A stretch of DNA of 64,000 nucleotides from Palleniella muris. GTDB taxonomy: Bacteria > Bacteroidota > Bacteroidia > Bacteroidales > Bacteroidaceae. The position numbers and the translations under genes were made by a program. Below are positions 1 through 7,982 of the stretch, piece by piece (the first letter of the stretch is position 1; each line of letters begins with the position of its first letter). The stretch lies in the NCBI RefSeq assembly GCF_004792655.1, contig NZ_SRZC01000003.1:124001-188000 (forward strand), written 5' to 3'. The notes beneath the pieces were generated by a model. That model was not told the origin of the DNA and made no database searches. It saw only the letters and a list, made by a program, of their open reading frames with translations.

Positions 1-660
1 CTGCATTTCCTTGTACAACTCGCTTTCAGGAAAGAGCGTAAGCGACAGTATTCCTATGCTGGCAGGCGTCAACCGACTGAACAGTTTTGCTGACCGCAAA
101 GCGTTGCGCTTGCCATTGCCGGAGCCGGCAAGTCCTGCAAGATAAAAGAAGTTGTAGCGGATGCCGGCGTCTTCAAGTTTTCGGCATTGCATGATGATGT
201 CCTCCGCAGAGTATCCTTTGCAGACACGTTCCAATGTTTCGCTGTCACCACTTTCCACACCGATTGTCAGATAGTCAAACCCTAACTGGTGCAGCAACTT
301 CAGGTCATCAAGAGATTTGTCCCTTATGTCTGTTATCCTTGCAAAACAGCCTATGGTCGGCTCTCCCTTTTCAATATATTTGCGGACAAGTGCCGCAATG
401 TCAGCAAGTCTGCCTGCCGTGAGCACAAAGGGGTTGGCACCGGTAAGGAATATGCGATGAACACGTGGGTTGCAATTGCCGATAAGTTGCAGGTCACTCT
501 CTATCTCGTCCATTGGAGACATACGGAACCGTTGTTCTCCGTACAATGTGCAGAACTTGCATTTGTGCCATGTGCATCCCGTTGTGACCTGCAACAGTTG
601 GGATGCAGCCTCGTATGGCGGACGCCATACCGGATTGTTGAAATGTAATGTTGAACTCAT
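1..660 (-). CDS. Radical SAM protein, 3' end outside window
   Basis: The reading frame is open from an ATG at 660 down to base 1, so about 220 N-terminal residues are visible and the C-terminus is missing. Near residue 29 it reads GCTWHKCKFC, a C-x4-C-x2-C cluster of the radical SAM class that binds a [4Fe-4S] cluster and cleaves S-adenosylmethionine. Downstream are features of the Elp3/MiaB-like radical SAM fold: LTGANPF, a GVESGD segment and an SGNGK stretch. The substrate cannot be told from sequence. It is divergent from the HxlR regulator gene, with about 165 bp between them. The family call is secure; the specific function is unknown. Confidence 0.85.
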   Translation of the reverse strand, partial: MSSTLHFNNPVWRPPYEAASQLLQVTTGCTWHKCKFCTLYGEQRFRMSPMDEIESDLQLIGNCNPRVHRIFLTGANPFVLTAGRLADIAALVRKYIEKGEPTIGCFARITDIRDKSLDDLKLLHQLGFDYLTIGVESGDSETLERVCKGYSAEDIIMQCRKLEDAGIRYNFFYLAGLAGSGNGKRNALRSAKLFSRLTPASIGILSLTLFPESELYKEMQ

Positions 661-785
661 GTTTTTATTACTTTTATGGTTTTCAAGCCACAAAGGTAAT
701 TGCAAAAACACCAATTTGAAAACAAATCGCACATTATTCCCCTTACTTGCAGGTTAGTAGCGTCCTTACTTATGAATATTTTCTT

Positions 786-793
786 TAACTTTG
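786..793 (+). promoter_or_regulatory. -7 promoter element for HxlR gene
   Basis: TAACTTTG matches the Bacteroidota -7 consensus TAnnTTTG and lies 31 bp upstream of the HxlR start. No convincing TTTG -33 element is visible at the usual 19-20 bp spacing, so the call rests on the -7 box and its position. Confidence 0.6.
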
Positions 794-824
794 CAAGAAA
801 ATAACATATACAAATGCAAAAACA

Positions 825-1241
825 ATGAAAAGATTGGACTATGATTATTGTAAGGCTGCCCCTGTCCTTGAATGGATGAGCCGCAAGTGGGCGTTGGTGG
901 TGTTGCTTCGCATGGAAGTATTGTGCAACTCTCCTATGAAGCAATCCGCACAAAGCCCTGCCGGTGTGCGCTTTGGAGATTTGTTCCGTGAAATCCCCGG
1001 AATTTCGGAAAAGATGCTCGCCTCAACCCTTGATAACCTTGAATCAGAGGGACTCGCAGTCCGTAATGTCCGCAACACTTTTCCGCCAAGTGTCGAGTAT
1101 TCCATTACACCACTTGGCGCAAGTTTCCTGAAAGAGATAGGCTATGTGATAGAGTGGGGACACCTTCATTTTGAAGAGATACAAGAAGCGAGAGGACAAG
1201 CCAAATCGTGGAACAATGCAAAAAGCACAGAAAAGTGGTGA
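825..1241 (+). CDS. HxlR-family transcriptional regulator
   Basis: A 138-residue winged helix-turn-helix protein. The N-terminus has the HxlR pattern: an early Cys (residue 9), then WMSRKWALVVLLRM, and FGDLFREIPGISEKMLASTLDNLESEGL forming the recognition helix region, followed by a basic wing ending in SVEYSITPLG. HxlR/YodB-type regulators usually bind as dimers near the genes they control, and the early Cys is often redox- or electrophile-sensing; the residue is seen here but its role is inferred. The divergent radical SAM gene and the converging rhodanese gene are the nearest candidates for control. Confidence 0.9.
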   Translation: MKRLDYDYCKAAPVLEWMSRKWALVVLLRMEVLCNSPMKQSAQSPAGVRFGDLFREIPGISEKMLASTLDNLESEGLAVRNVRNTFPPSVEYSITPLGASFLKEIGYVIEWGHLHFEEIQEARGQAKSWNNAKSTEKW

Positions 1242-1305
1242 ATCTTTCTTTCATACCACCTTTTTGCGCTCTGTCTTTGTTAACTCAGTCACAAAACACT
1301 ACTTA

Positions 1306-1704
1306 TCAAAATTTATTCAACGGAATTGAACTTGCTTTTGTCCAACCAAGATAACCGGAGTTCAGTTCCACGACACTATAGCCGTTCTTTGCAAGAATTG
1401 TTGCGGCTTTCTTGCTCCGCCTGCCACTACGGCAGTAGAGGGCGATGGTCTTTTCCTTTGGCAATGATTTCAAGGCTTCTGCCAAGAAATTACCATTCAG
1501 CACATCAATGTTCATTGCGTTACCGATATGTCCCTCCGCATATTCTTCAGGTGTCCGCACATCCAACAGCAGCGTCGTGGAATCTGCTATGACAGTATGG
1601 AATTCCTCCACCTCTACACTCTTGAACATGCCCGTTTGGGCATTGCATCCCAAAAGGCTGCAAACAAAACTCAGAAGTCCCATGAATATAATCTTTTTGG
1701 TCAT
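1306..1704 (-). CDS. Rhodanese-domain lipoprotein
   Basis: A 132-residue protein with a lipoprotein signal peptide (hydrophobic stretch ending LLGC, Cys at residue 20) and one rhodanese domain. LLDVRTPEEYAEGHIGNAMNID is the typical domain start and YCRSGRRSKKAA holds the catalytic Cys loop. Rhodaneses carry sulfur as a Cys persulfide; this one should sit at the cell envelope facing the periplasm. It converges on the HxlR gene with a 64-bp gap that shows no clear terminator hairpin. The substrate is unknown. Confidence 0.9.
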   Translation of the reverse strand: MTKKIIFMGLLSFVCSLLGCNAQTGMFKSVEVEEFHTVIADSTTLLLDVRTPEEYAEGHIGNAMNIDVLNGNFLAEALKSLPKEKTIALYCRSGRRSKKAATILAKNGYSVVELNSGYLGWTKASSIPLNKF

Positions 1705-1746
1705 TTTGCTATATTAGTGTTTTTTTTGTGTCACTGACATCACTTT

Positions 1747-1812
1747 CCCGAGTCGCCGACTCGAGATGCTCGAGTCAGCGACTTGACAACCTCGAGTCGC
1801 TGACTCGGGAAA
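1747..1812. repeat. Three GAGTC-N3-GACTC palindromes at 22-bp pitch
   Basis: Three 22-bp units occupy 1747-1768, 1769-1790 and 1791-1812. Each has the core GAGTC-NNN-GACTC (the middle one ends GACTT), and GAGTC begins at 1750, 1772 and 1794, exactly 22 bp apart. The outer units are also complementary to each other (TTTCCCGAGTC against GACTCGGGAAA), so the whole block could fold into one long hairpin. It lies between the tyrA stop and the rhodanese start, so a terminator role for upstream minus-strand transcription is possible. It has no good U tract. Confidence 0.85.
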
Positions 1813-1849
1813 ATGCTCTTGTTGAGCTTTTTCCTTGGCATAATCTCAA

Positions 1850-2644
1850 TCACTTTATCTCTTTGATGTCCCGCTCTACATTATGGCGGATTTTATCAAG
1901 ATAATGGCGCATGCCTGTCGCGTCCTTGTGGTCGATGATGTCCAGGAGTTCTTTCAATTCCGTACGTATCTTTGCCACATTGTCGTGAGTATATGGGTTG
2001 AAAAGAACTTCCTGCAACAAGTAGTCATCTTCATTGAGCACGCCTTTTGCTATGCGCATGTGGCGCTTGAAGGTCGTGCCCGGTGCGTCCTGATGCTCCA
2101 TGACGGCGGAGAAGACAAAGGTGGAGACAAAGGGAATGCTCAACGAATAAGCCATTGTGCGGTCGTGTTCCTCAAAGCTGTACTCGTAGATGTTCAGTCC
2201 AAGGCGTGAGTAAAGGTCTTTGAAGAAGCAGCGTCCCATGTAGTCGCCCTCGTTTATGATGATTGCGTTCTCTTCGGAGAGTTGCTGAAGATTGGCGAAT
2301 GTCGGTCCGAACATGGGGTGGGTTGAGACATAACGGTGTCCCGTAGTTTCGTAATATTCGCGCAAGCCGGTCTTTACAGAACTTATATCGGACAGTATGC
2401 AGCTTTCCGGAATGTATGGCAGAACCTCATTGAATGCAGAAACAGTGAACTTTACTGTAACAGCATTGATGACAAGTTCCGGTTCAAATGCCTTAATCTC
2501 ATCCAATGTGGAGAAACGTTGGCAGTTGTATGTGAAACGGAGACGCTTCGGGTCTTTCTCGAATGCTGCGACTTCATGGTCGAAACTCAGCAAGTCGATG
2601 AAGAAGCTGCCCATCTTTCCCGCTCCCAAAACAAGAATTTTCAT
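1850..2644 (-). CDS. tyrA: Prephenate dehydrogenase
   Basis: A 264-residue protein that should oxidatively decarboxylate prephenate to 4-hydroxyphenylpyruvate in tyrosine synthesis. The Rossmann nucleotide motif GAGKMG is at residues 7-12, and STHPMFGPTF contains the conserved catalytic-site His of the family. It is shorter than TyrA proteins fused to chorismate mutase or ACT domains; no ACT domain is seen. It is the last gene of the pheA operon, 12 bp after the DAHP synthase-chorismate mutase gene, which supplies the chorismate mutase activity missing here. Confidence 0.9.
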   Translation of the reverse strand: MKILVLGAGKMGSFFIDLLSFDHEVAAFEKDPKRLRFTYNCQRFSTLDEIKAFEPELVINAVTVKFTVSAFNEVLPYIPESCILSDISSVKTGLREYYETTGHRYVSTHPMFGPTFANLQQLSEENAIIINEGDYMGRCFFKDLYSRLGLNIYEYSFEEHDRTMAYSLSIPFVSTFVFSAVMEHQDAPGTTFKRHMRIAKGVLNEDDYLLQEVLFNPYTHDNVAKIRTELKELLDIIDHKDATGMRHYLDKIRHNVERDIKEIK

Positions 2645-2656
2645 ATAGCGATCTTT

Positions 2657-3721
2657 TTATTTCCCTACAATCTCAAGCTGCTGACGCACAGACTCTTCGT
2701 GGATATGTTCAAAGACTTGCTTCACGAACTCAGGTGCCATACCGCAAAGTGAGCCTTGCGCGGCGCGCTTGTTGAGAATCTCATTGTAGCGTCCTGTCTG
2801 AAGGACAGTCATGTTATGCTCTTTCTTGTACTGTCCTATCTCACGGCAGATACGCATGCGTTTTGAAAGAAGGTCCATAAGTTGGTTGTCCAGGACATCA
2901 ATTTCATGGCGCAGCTGCTGTATTCCCTCCGTTGTCCAAGCGGAATCACGGACAACAAGCAATGACAGTATGTAGTCAAGGACATCAGGAGTAACCTGCT
3001 GCTTTGCGTCAGACCACGCCTTATCAGGATTGCAATGAGCTTCCACCATCAGTCCGTCGACACCGAGGTCGAGAGCTTGCTGGCAGAGTGGCGCAATGAG
3101 TTCGCGCTTGCCTCCCATGTGGGAAGGGTCGCAGATGATTGGCAGATCAGGAATGCGGCGGCGCAATTCTATTGGAATCTGCCACATCGGCTGGTTACGG
3201 TAGATGGTCTTGTCGAATGAGGAGAATCCGCGATGAATCACTGCGAGTTTCTCTATACCGGCGGCATTCAGTCTTTCAAGCGCGCCAATCCACAGTTCGA
3301 GGTCCGGATTGACAGGGTTCTTGACAAACACTGGAATGTCAAGTCCTTTCATGGAATCGGCGAGAGCCTGCATGGCAAATGGGTTCGCCGAGGTGCGCGC
3401 ACCAATCCAAAGAATGTCAATGCCGTATTTCATTGCGAGTTCGACATGCTCCGGTGTGGCTACTTCTGTACCGATGTACATGCCAGTGGCATCCTTAACT
3501 TGCTTCATCCACTGCAGAGCCGGTTCGCCATGTCCTTCAAAGCCACCCGGTTTGGTACGTGGCTTCCACACTCCGGCACGGAACATGTGGCAGCCTTTTG
3601 CTGCAAGTTCTGTTGCAGTGGTCATTATCTGGTCCTCTGTCTCTGCGGAGCAAGGTCCTGCGATGACAAACGGGCGTTTCTGATCGCTTGGTAAATTCAG
3701 TGGTTTAAGATTGAGTTCCAT
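2657..3721 (-). CDS. aroF: DAHP synthase / chorismate mutase fusion
   Basis: A 354-residue bifunctional enzyme. Residues 1 to about 258 form a type I-beta DAHP synthase (FVIAGPCSAE, FRAGVWKPRTKPGGFEG, GTEVATPEH, CDPSHMGGKREL), which condenses phosphoenolpyruvate with erythrose 4-phosphate. The last 95 residues form an AroQ chorismate mutase (LRHEIDVLDNQLMDLLSKRM, then REIGQYKKEHN). The same domain order is known for Prevotella and other Bacteroidales enzymes, where the mutase domain mediates feedback by prephenate. In this operon it provides both the pathway entry step and prephenate for PheA and TyrA. The gene symbol is by function; other symbols are in use. Confidence 0.93.
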   Translation of the reverse strand: MELNLKPLNLPSDQKRPFVIAGPCSAETEDQIMTTATELAAKGCHMFRAGVWKPRTKPGGFEGHGEPALQWMKQVKDATGMYIGTEVATPEHVELAMKYGIDILWIGARTSANPFAMQALADSMKGLDIPVFVKNPVNPDLELWIGALERLNAAGIEKLAVIHRGFSSFDKTIYRNQPMWQIPIELRRRIPDLPIICDPSHMGGKRELIAPLCQQALDLGVDGLMVEAHCNPDKAWSDAKQQVTPDVLDYILSLLVVRDSAWTTEGIQQLRHEIDVLDNQLMDLLSKRMRICREIGQYKKEHNMTVLQTGRYNEILNKRAAQGSLCGMAPEFVKQVFEHIHEESVRQQLEIVGK

Positions 3722-3794
3722 TATTTTATTAAGATATTCGTTGTTACTATTGTTATTACAGCATATTGCTGCACGTATTTGTTCTTTTCACGTT

Positions 3795-4955
3795 TTACAT
3801 GACAGCCTTGATACGCTCCAGTGCCTCTTTCATTTTCTCATCCTTGGCACAGAGGGAGATTCGTATAAAACGCTCTCCATTAGAGCCGAAGATGAATCCT
3901 GGAGTTATGAACACTCGAGCCTCATGGAGCACTTTCTCTGTAAGTTCTTCGCAATCTTTGTAGCTGTCAGGAATCCTTCCCCAAAGGAACATTCCCACTT
4001 GGTCTTTGTCAAAAGTGCATCCCAAGGTTGTCATGATTTCTTCTGCGATGACACGACGGCGCTTGTATGTCGTGTAGTTTGCCTCATGATGCCATTCGTC
4101 AGTGTTCAGGTAGGCTTCTGCTGCCGCAAGCTGCAGTCCGCGGAAAGTGCCGGAATCAATGTTTGACTTCACTTTCAGAATCCAAGAGATGAATTCCTTG
4201 TTTGATGCGCAAAGCCCTACACGCCATCCCGGCATGTTATGGCTTTTGGACATGGAATTCAACTCTATGCAGCATTCCTTGGCTCCTTTTACTTGTAGAA
4301 GTGATATTGGATTATCGTTGATTATAAAAGAATATGGATTATCATTCACAACAACAATATTCTTTCGCTTTGCAAAATCAACAAGCCTTTCGTAAGTCTC
4401 TATCTGTGCATTGCCTCCGGTAGGCATGTTAGGATAGTTTGTCCACATCAGTTTCACATTGGACAAATCCATGCTTTCAAGTTGTTCCCAATCTGGCTGC
4501 CACCCGTTTTTTTCACAGAGGTTGTAATTGATGATTTCCTGTCCGAGCAGTTTGGAGAGTGAGGTATAGGTCGGATAGCCCGGATTGGGGACAAGCACCT
4601 TGTCTCCCGGATTGCAGAAAGCAAGAGTAATATGCAGGATTCCCTCCTTTGAGCCGATGAGAGGCTGGATTTCTGTCTGCCAGTCAAGGTCTACACCAAA
4701 CCATCTTTTGTAATATCCTGCCATGGCTTTCCTTAGCTCCGGCGTGCCTACCGTCGGCTGATAACCGTGTGCAGTAGGGTCATTGGCCACTTCACACAGT
4801 CTCTTCACTGTGCTGTCTGACGGTGGCATGTCAGGTGAGCCGATGGCAAGTGAAATAATATCTTTACCTTCAGCATTAAGTTTTGCAACTTCCTTTAATT
4901 TTCTGCTGAAATAATATTCCTGAACCAAATTCAGTCTGTCTGCGGGCTGTATCAT
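3795..4955 (-). CDS. Class I/II aminotransferase (likely aromatic)
   Basis: A 386-residue fold-type I PLP enzyme. The PLP lysine lies in SMSKSHNMPGWRVG, and the N-terminal part has LAIGSPDMPP and YQPTVGTPELRKAMAGYY. The family covers aspartate, aromatic and LL-diaminopimelate-like aminotransferases. Its position between pheA and the DAHP synthase-chorismate mutase gene suggests it transaminates phenylpyruvate and 4-hydroxyphenylpyruvate, the last step to Phe and Tyr. That substrate choice is inferred from context. Confidence 0.85.
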   Translation of the reverse strand: MIQPADRLNLVQEYYFSRKLKEVAKLNAEGKDIISLAIGSPDMPPSDSTVKRLCEVANDPTAHGYQPTVGTPELRKAMAGYYKRWFGVDLDWQTEIQPLIGSKEGILHITLAFCNPGDKVLVPNPGYPTYTSLSKLLGQEIINYNLCEKNGWQPDWEQLESMDLSNVKLMWTNYPNMPTGGNAQIETYERLVDFAKRKNIVVVNDNPYSFIINDNPISLLQVKGAKECCIELNSMSKSHNMPGWRVGLCASNKEFISWILKVKSNIDSGTFRGLQLAAAEAYLNTDEWHHEANYTTYKRRRVIAEEIMTTLGCTFDKDQVGMFLWGRIPDSYKDCEELTEKVLHEARVFITPGFIFGSNGERFIRISLCAKDEKMKEALERIKAVM

Positions 4956-4976
4956 AGTCGTATTAGCATTTTATCA

Positions 4977-5807
4977 TTATGCGGCTTTGTATTCGCCAAG
5001 GATTTTCAATTCACGTGTCAATGGGATTATAGCATCGACTGCCTGTCGGTATCTCACAAGATTGTCATAAGTGATGTCAACATAAAACATATATTCCCAT
5101 TCTCTGCCGATTATAGGCAATGACTGTATCTTTGTCAACTGCATAGTGTAGAAGCTCAGGATAGAGAGCACTTGCGACAATGAGCCTTCTTCATGCGGTA
5201 AAGAGAATACAAGGCTTGACTTGTTTGTTTCATTGATAGGGCGGAGCATGTCAGCCTTGCGCGGGTCGGAAAGTACAAGGAAACGTGTGTAATTGTGCTT
5301 GTTGTCCTCTATGTTGTTCTCGAGTATAGTCAGTCCATAAAGTTTTGCGGCATCGGCATGGCAAATGGCGGCAACCCCTGTAACTTGGTTTTCAGCAATC
5401 CACTGTGCCGCCCCTGCTGTATCATCAGCTTCAATGATTTTCATGTTCTGATGTTGTGACAGATATTTGCGGCACTGCATCAATGCAACAGGGTGGGAGT
5501 GAACCTCTTTTATATCTTTTATGCTTTGTGACGGAAGGCAGCAAAGGCAGTGACTGATGTGTGTCTTGTCCTCACCTACAACTGTCATACCACTTTGCAG
5601 CAGCAGTTCATAGTTATGGAGAAGAGAACCTGCAATGGTATTCTCTATAGCAGTCAGACCGATTACTGTCGGGTCATTCTTCATTTGCTCGAAAACTTCC
5701 TCAAACGTGGCGCAACAAATCATCTGTATTTGTTCCCCTTGGAAATAGTGATGCGCTGTAATGTCATGGAAACTGCCTTCAAAACCTTGTATTGCTATTC
5801 GCTTCAT
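4977..5807 (-). CDS. pheA: Prephenate dehydratase
   Basis: A 276-residue enzyme converting prephenate to phenylpyruvate. The N-terminal domain begins IQGFEGSFHDITAHHYF and has the catalytic stretch GLTAIENTIAGSL. The C-terminal ACT domain (about residues 195-270) includes SLVFSLPHEEGSLSQVLSIL and TKIQSLPIIGREWEY, in the position where the Phe-binding ESRP motif is found in many homologues; here it reads QSLP. It is the first structural gene of the operon. Expression is probably controlled by the leader peptide and terminator immediately upstream. Confidence 0.93.
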   Translation of the reverse strand: MKRIAIQGFEGSFHDITAHHYFQGEQIQMICCATFEEVFEQMKNDPTVIGLTAIENTIAGSLLHNYELLLQSGMTVVGEDKTHISHCLCCLPSQSIKDIKEVHSHPVALMQCRKYLSQHQNMKIIEADDTAGAAQWIAENQVTGVAAICHADAAKLYGLTILENNIEDNKHNYTRFLVLSDPRKADMLRPINETNKSSLVFSLPHEEGSLSQVLSILSFYTMQLTKIQSLPIIGREWEYMFYVDITYDNLVRYRQAVDAIIPLTRELKILGEYKAA

Positions 5808-5830
5808 TTGTTATCTGTTGTTTTTATAAT

Positions 5831-5871
5831 AAAAATGAAAAATCCCACCAGATTGTTATCTTAGCGGGATT
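5831..5871 (-). terminator. Attenuator terminator before pheA
   Basis: On the minus strand AATCCCGCTA (5871-5862) pairs with TGGTGGGATT (5850-5841), a 10-bp stem with two G-U pairs, followed by TTTCATTTTT. It sits between the Phe/Tyr leader peptide stop and pheA. The left arm (TCCCGC, 5869-5864) can instead pair with GTGGGA (5934-5929) inside the leader coding sequence, which would form an antiterminator. Confidence 0.85.
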
Positions 5872-5916
5872 CTGCATATATTTTATGTTTATATATCTGA
5901 TTTCATAAGTTGAAAT

Positions 5917-5994
5917 TTACACGCAACTTCCCACTTTACATGACCCTGCAAAGTAAAAGTAAAAGTAAAAGAAGTATGTAAATGACTTATTCAT
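5917..5994 (-). CDS. pheL: Phe/Tyr-rich attenuation leader peptide
   Basis: A 25-codon ORF (ATG 5994-5992, TAA 5919-5917). Residues 5-15 read FTYFFYFYFYF, so 10 of 11 consecutive codons specify Phe or Tyr. The remaining residues are unremarkable. A promoter lies just upstream and a terminator hairpin just downstream, ahead of pheA. A ribosome stalled on these codons would leave GTGGGA (5934-5929) free to block the terminator; a ribosome reaching the stop codon would cover it. This is the layout of ribosome-mediated attenuation by Phe and Tyr supply. It is analogous to enterobacterial pheL, but the sequence is unrelated. Confidence 0.9.
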   Translation of the reverse strand: MNKSFTYFFYFYFYFAGSCKVGSCV

Positions 5995-6016
5995 ATTTAT
6001 TTGTATTATTTGATGG

Positions 6017-6048
6017 CAAAATTACACATTTTACATCTTTTCAGCAAG
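6017..6048 (-). promoter_or_regulatory. Promoter of the pheL-pheA operon
   Basis: On the minus strand the -7 box TAATTTTG is at 6024-6017 and CTTG is at 6048-6045, a 20-bp spacer. Transcription would begin about 6010, some 16 nt before the leader peptide ATG. It lies just past the recQ stop codon, so the aromatic operon has its own promoter. Confidence 0.8.
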
Positions 6049-6074
6049 AAAATGTTAGGAAAAGTGCTGTTGCA

Positions 6075-7982
6075 TTAGTAAATTTTAACCATTATACCGT
6101 CGGATGTTATGTCATCATTCTCAAAAAGCTCTGCTATGGTTTGATTTATGAGTTCTCTTTTATAAGGCAATTGTGCAATTTCCATGATATGGTGTTTGTT
6201 GCCATCTGCAAGCAAATCCAATATAGTCTTTTTGATTTCGGCAGGTGGGTCTTGCGGATGCTTTTTCTTTTCTATACAGACATCACACTTTCCACACTCG
6301 TAATCGGAAGCTTCACCAAAATATCTGATAAGCTGCTGCTGGCGGCAAATGGCATCACAGTTAATATAATGAATCATGCTTTCTATGTGTTCAACCATTC
6401 TGTCACGCAGATTGTCGTATGCTTCTTCGGGTATATACACATGGCTTTCATCAACTCTGCTTACCAGAAAAGTCAGTCGTGGTTCCGTTCTTGGAGGAAT
6501 GAACTCAATGATTCCTCTCTGACGAAGGTCTTTGAATAGAGTGTATATGCGTTGTGGAGTGGATGAGCACTTAAAGGCTATCGCCCTTATATCAACATAC
6601 ACAAAGTCACTGAAAAGTCCGGAATATATTCTCATCATTGCGTCAATCATGTCTTCTTCCTCTTTCGGAATTGAGCGCAAACGATAAAGGTCATCACGAT
6701 TCACAATGAATTTCACTCTCGAATTGTCATCAGGGGTCGTGTCATAGCTGATGTATCCGGCATTGTCAAGAATATGCAAGGCTGCATCAACAGCATAGGT
6801 TGAGTAGCTGTATACAAGACAGAACTTGTCCAAAGGGAATATTACCGACAGCCCCTTTCCCATGCCAACACCTATCTCATAGAAATATGCAAGCCGTTCA
6901 TACACCTTTCTTATATACTCCTTGTCCGGAAAACATTGCAAGAGGCGGCGACGCATGAATGCCGGGGTGCTTTTCATGGTTATCAGCACCGCATAGGATA
7001 ATTTTCCGTCACGTCCGGCTCTGCCTGCCTCTTGGAAATAAGCCTCTATGGAAGAAGGGACATCGGCATGGATAACAAGACGTACATCTGGCTTGTCAAT
7101 GCCCATGCCAAAGGCGTTTGTCGCCACAATGACACGAGTTGTACCGCAATGCCAATCATGCTGGCGCTTTGTCTTTACGGCAATGTCAAGTCCCGCATGA
7201 AAGAATGTTGCTGAGATGCCTGCTTGATTGAGCACAGAGCTGAATTCCTTGGTAGCCTGCCGGCTATTGACATACACAATAGCGCTGCCACTGACACTAT
7301 TAAGAATATGGATTATCTCTCCTCGCCTGTCAACCGTTTCCCGTACAATATATGATATGTTGTCACGGCGGAAAGACATTCGGAACACCCTGCCTTCATT
7401 GAAAGCAAGCTGCTTCTGTATGTCCTCAATGACAGGGGGCGTAGCGGTGGCTGTAAGCGCGAGAACGGCTTTGCCGGGAAGCAACGCACGCAAATCGGCA
7501 ATACGCAGGTAGGCAGGACGGAAATCATATCCCCATTGCGAGATGCAGTGTGCCTCATCAATGGTGATAAAACTCACCTTTATGTGCCGTAGCTTGGCAA
7601 GAAAGATATAGGATGAAAGACGCTCCGGTGATACATACAGGAATTTGATGTTGCCATAGATACAGTTGTCAAGAATCTGCACCACATCATTATGCGACAA
7701 TCCGGAATGCAGGGCGTATGCCGTAATCCCTCTTTGGCGCAGGTGGTCCACTTGGTCTTTCATCAGGGAGATGAGTGGAGTGATGACAAGACACACTCCG
7801 GGCATACTCAAAGCCGGCACTTGGAACGTAACGGATTTGCCGCCACCGGTCGGCATAAGCCCGAGCGTGTCATGTCCGGCTCCGATGCTTTCGATAATCT
7901 CCTGCTGTATTCCACGGAAATTATCGTAACCAAAATATTGCTTGAGTATTTGCTTGTAATCCGGTTCCAAAGTGTCAGTCAT
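6075..7982 (-). CDS. recQ: RecQ-family ATP-dependent DNA helicase
   Basis: A 635-residue superfamily 2 helicase unwinding DNA in recombination and repair. Walker A is GLMPTGGGKS (residues 41-50); the DEAH box is in IDEAHCISQWGYDFRPAY, followed by LALTATATP and QEAGRAGRDG. A zinc-binding Cys set (CDAICRQQQ, then YECGKCDVC) marks the RQC region. The C-terminus is a short winged-helix-like segment, and I see no HRDC domain, so it is a short RecQ. Its start overlaps the recJ 3' end by 8 bp, so the two repair genes are probably cotranscribed. Confidence 0.93.
   Translation of the reverse strand: MTDTLEPDYKQILKQYFGYDNFRGIQQEIIESIGAGHDTLGLMPTGGGKSVTFQVPALSMPGVCLVITPLISLMKDQVDHLRQRGITAYALHSGLSHNDVVQILDNCIYGNIKFLYVSPERLSSYIFLAKLRHIKVSFITIDEAHCISQWGYDFRPAYLRIADLRALLPGKAVLALTATATPPVIEDIQKQLAFNEGRVFRMSFRRDNISYIVRETVDRRGEIIHILNSVSGSAIVYVNSRQATKEFSSVLNQAGISATFFHAGLDIAVKTKRQHDWHCGTTRVIVATNAFGMGIDKPDVRLVIHADVPSSIEAYFQEAGRAGRDGKLSYAVLITMKSTPAFMRRRLLQCFPDKEYIRKVYERLAYFYEIGVGMGKGLSVIFPLDKFCLVYSYSTYAVDAALHILDNAGYISYDTTPDDNSRVKFIVNRDDLYRLRSIPKEEEDMIDAMMRIYSGLFSDFVYVDIRAIAFKCSSTPQRIYTLFKDLRQRGIIEFIPPRTEPRLTFLVSRVDESHVYIPEEAYDNLRDRMVEHIESMIHYINCDAICRQQQLIRYFGEASDYECGKCDVCIEKKKHPQDPPAEIKKTILDLLADGNKHHIMEIAQLPYKRELINQTIAELFENDDITSDGIMVKIY

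Noticed and set aside
5982..6539. 185-residue plus-strand ORF
   Set aside because: It is antisense to the recQ 3' end and the pheL leader/promoter; composition is low-complexity and no motif is present, while recQ and the leader are well supported.
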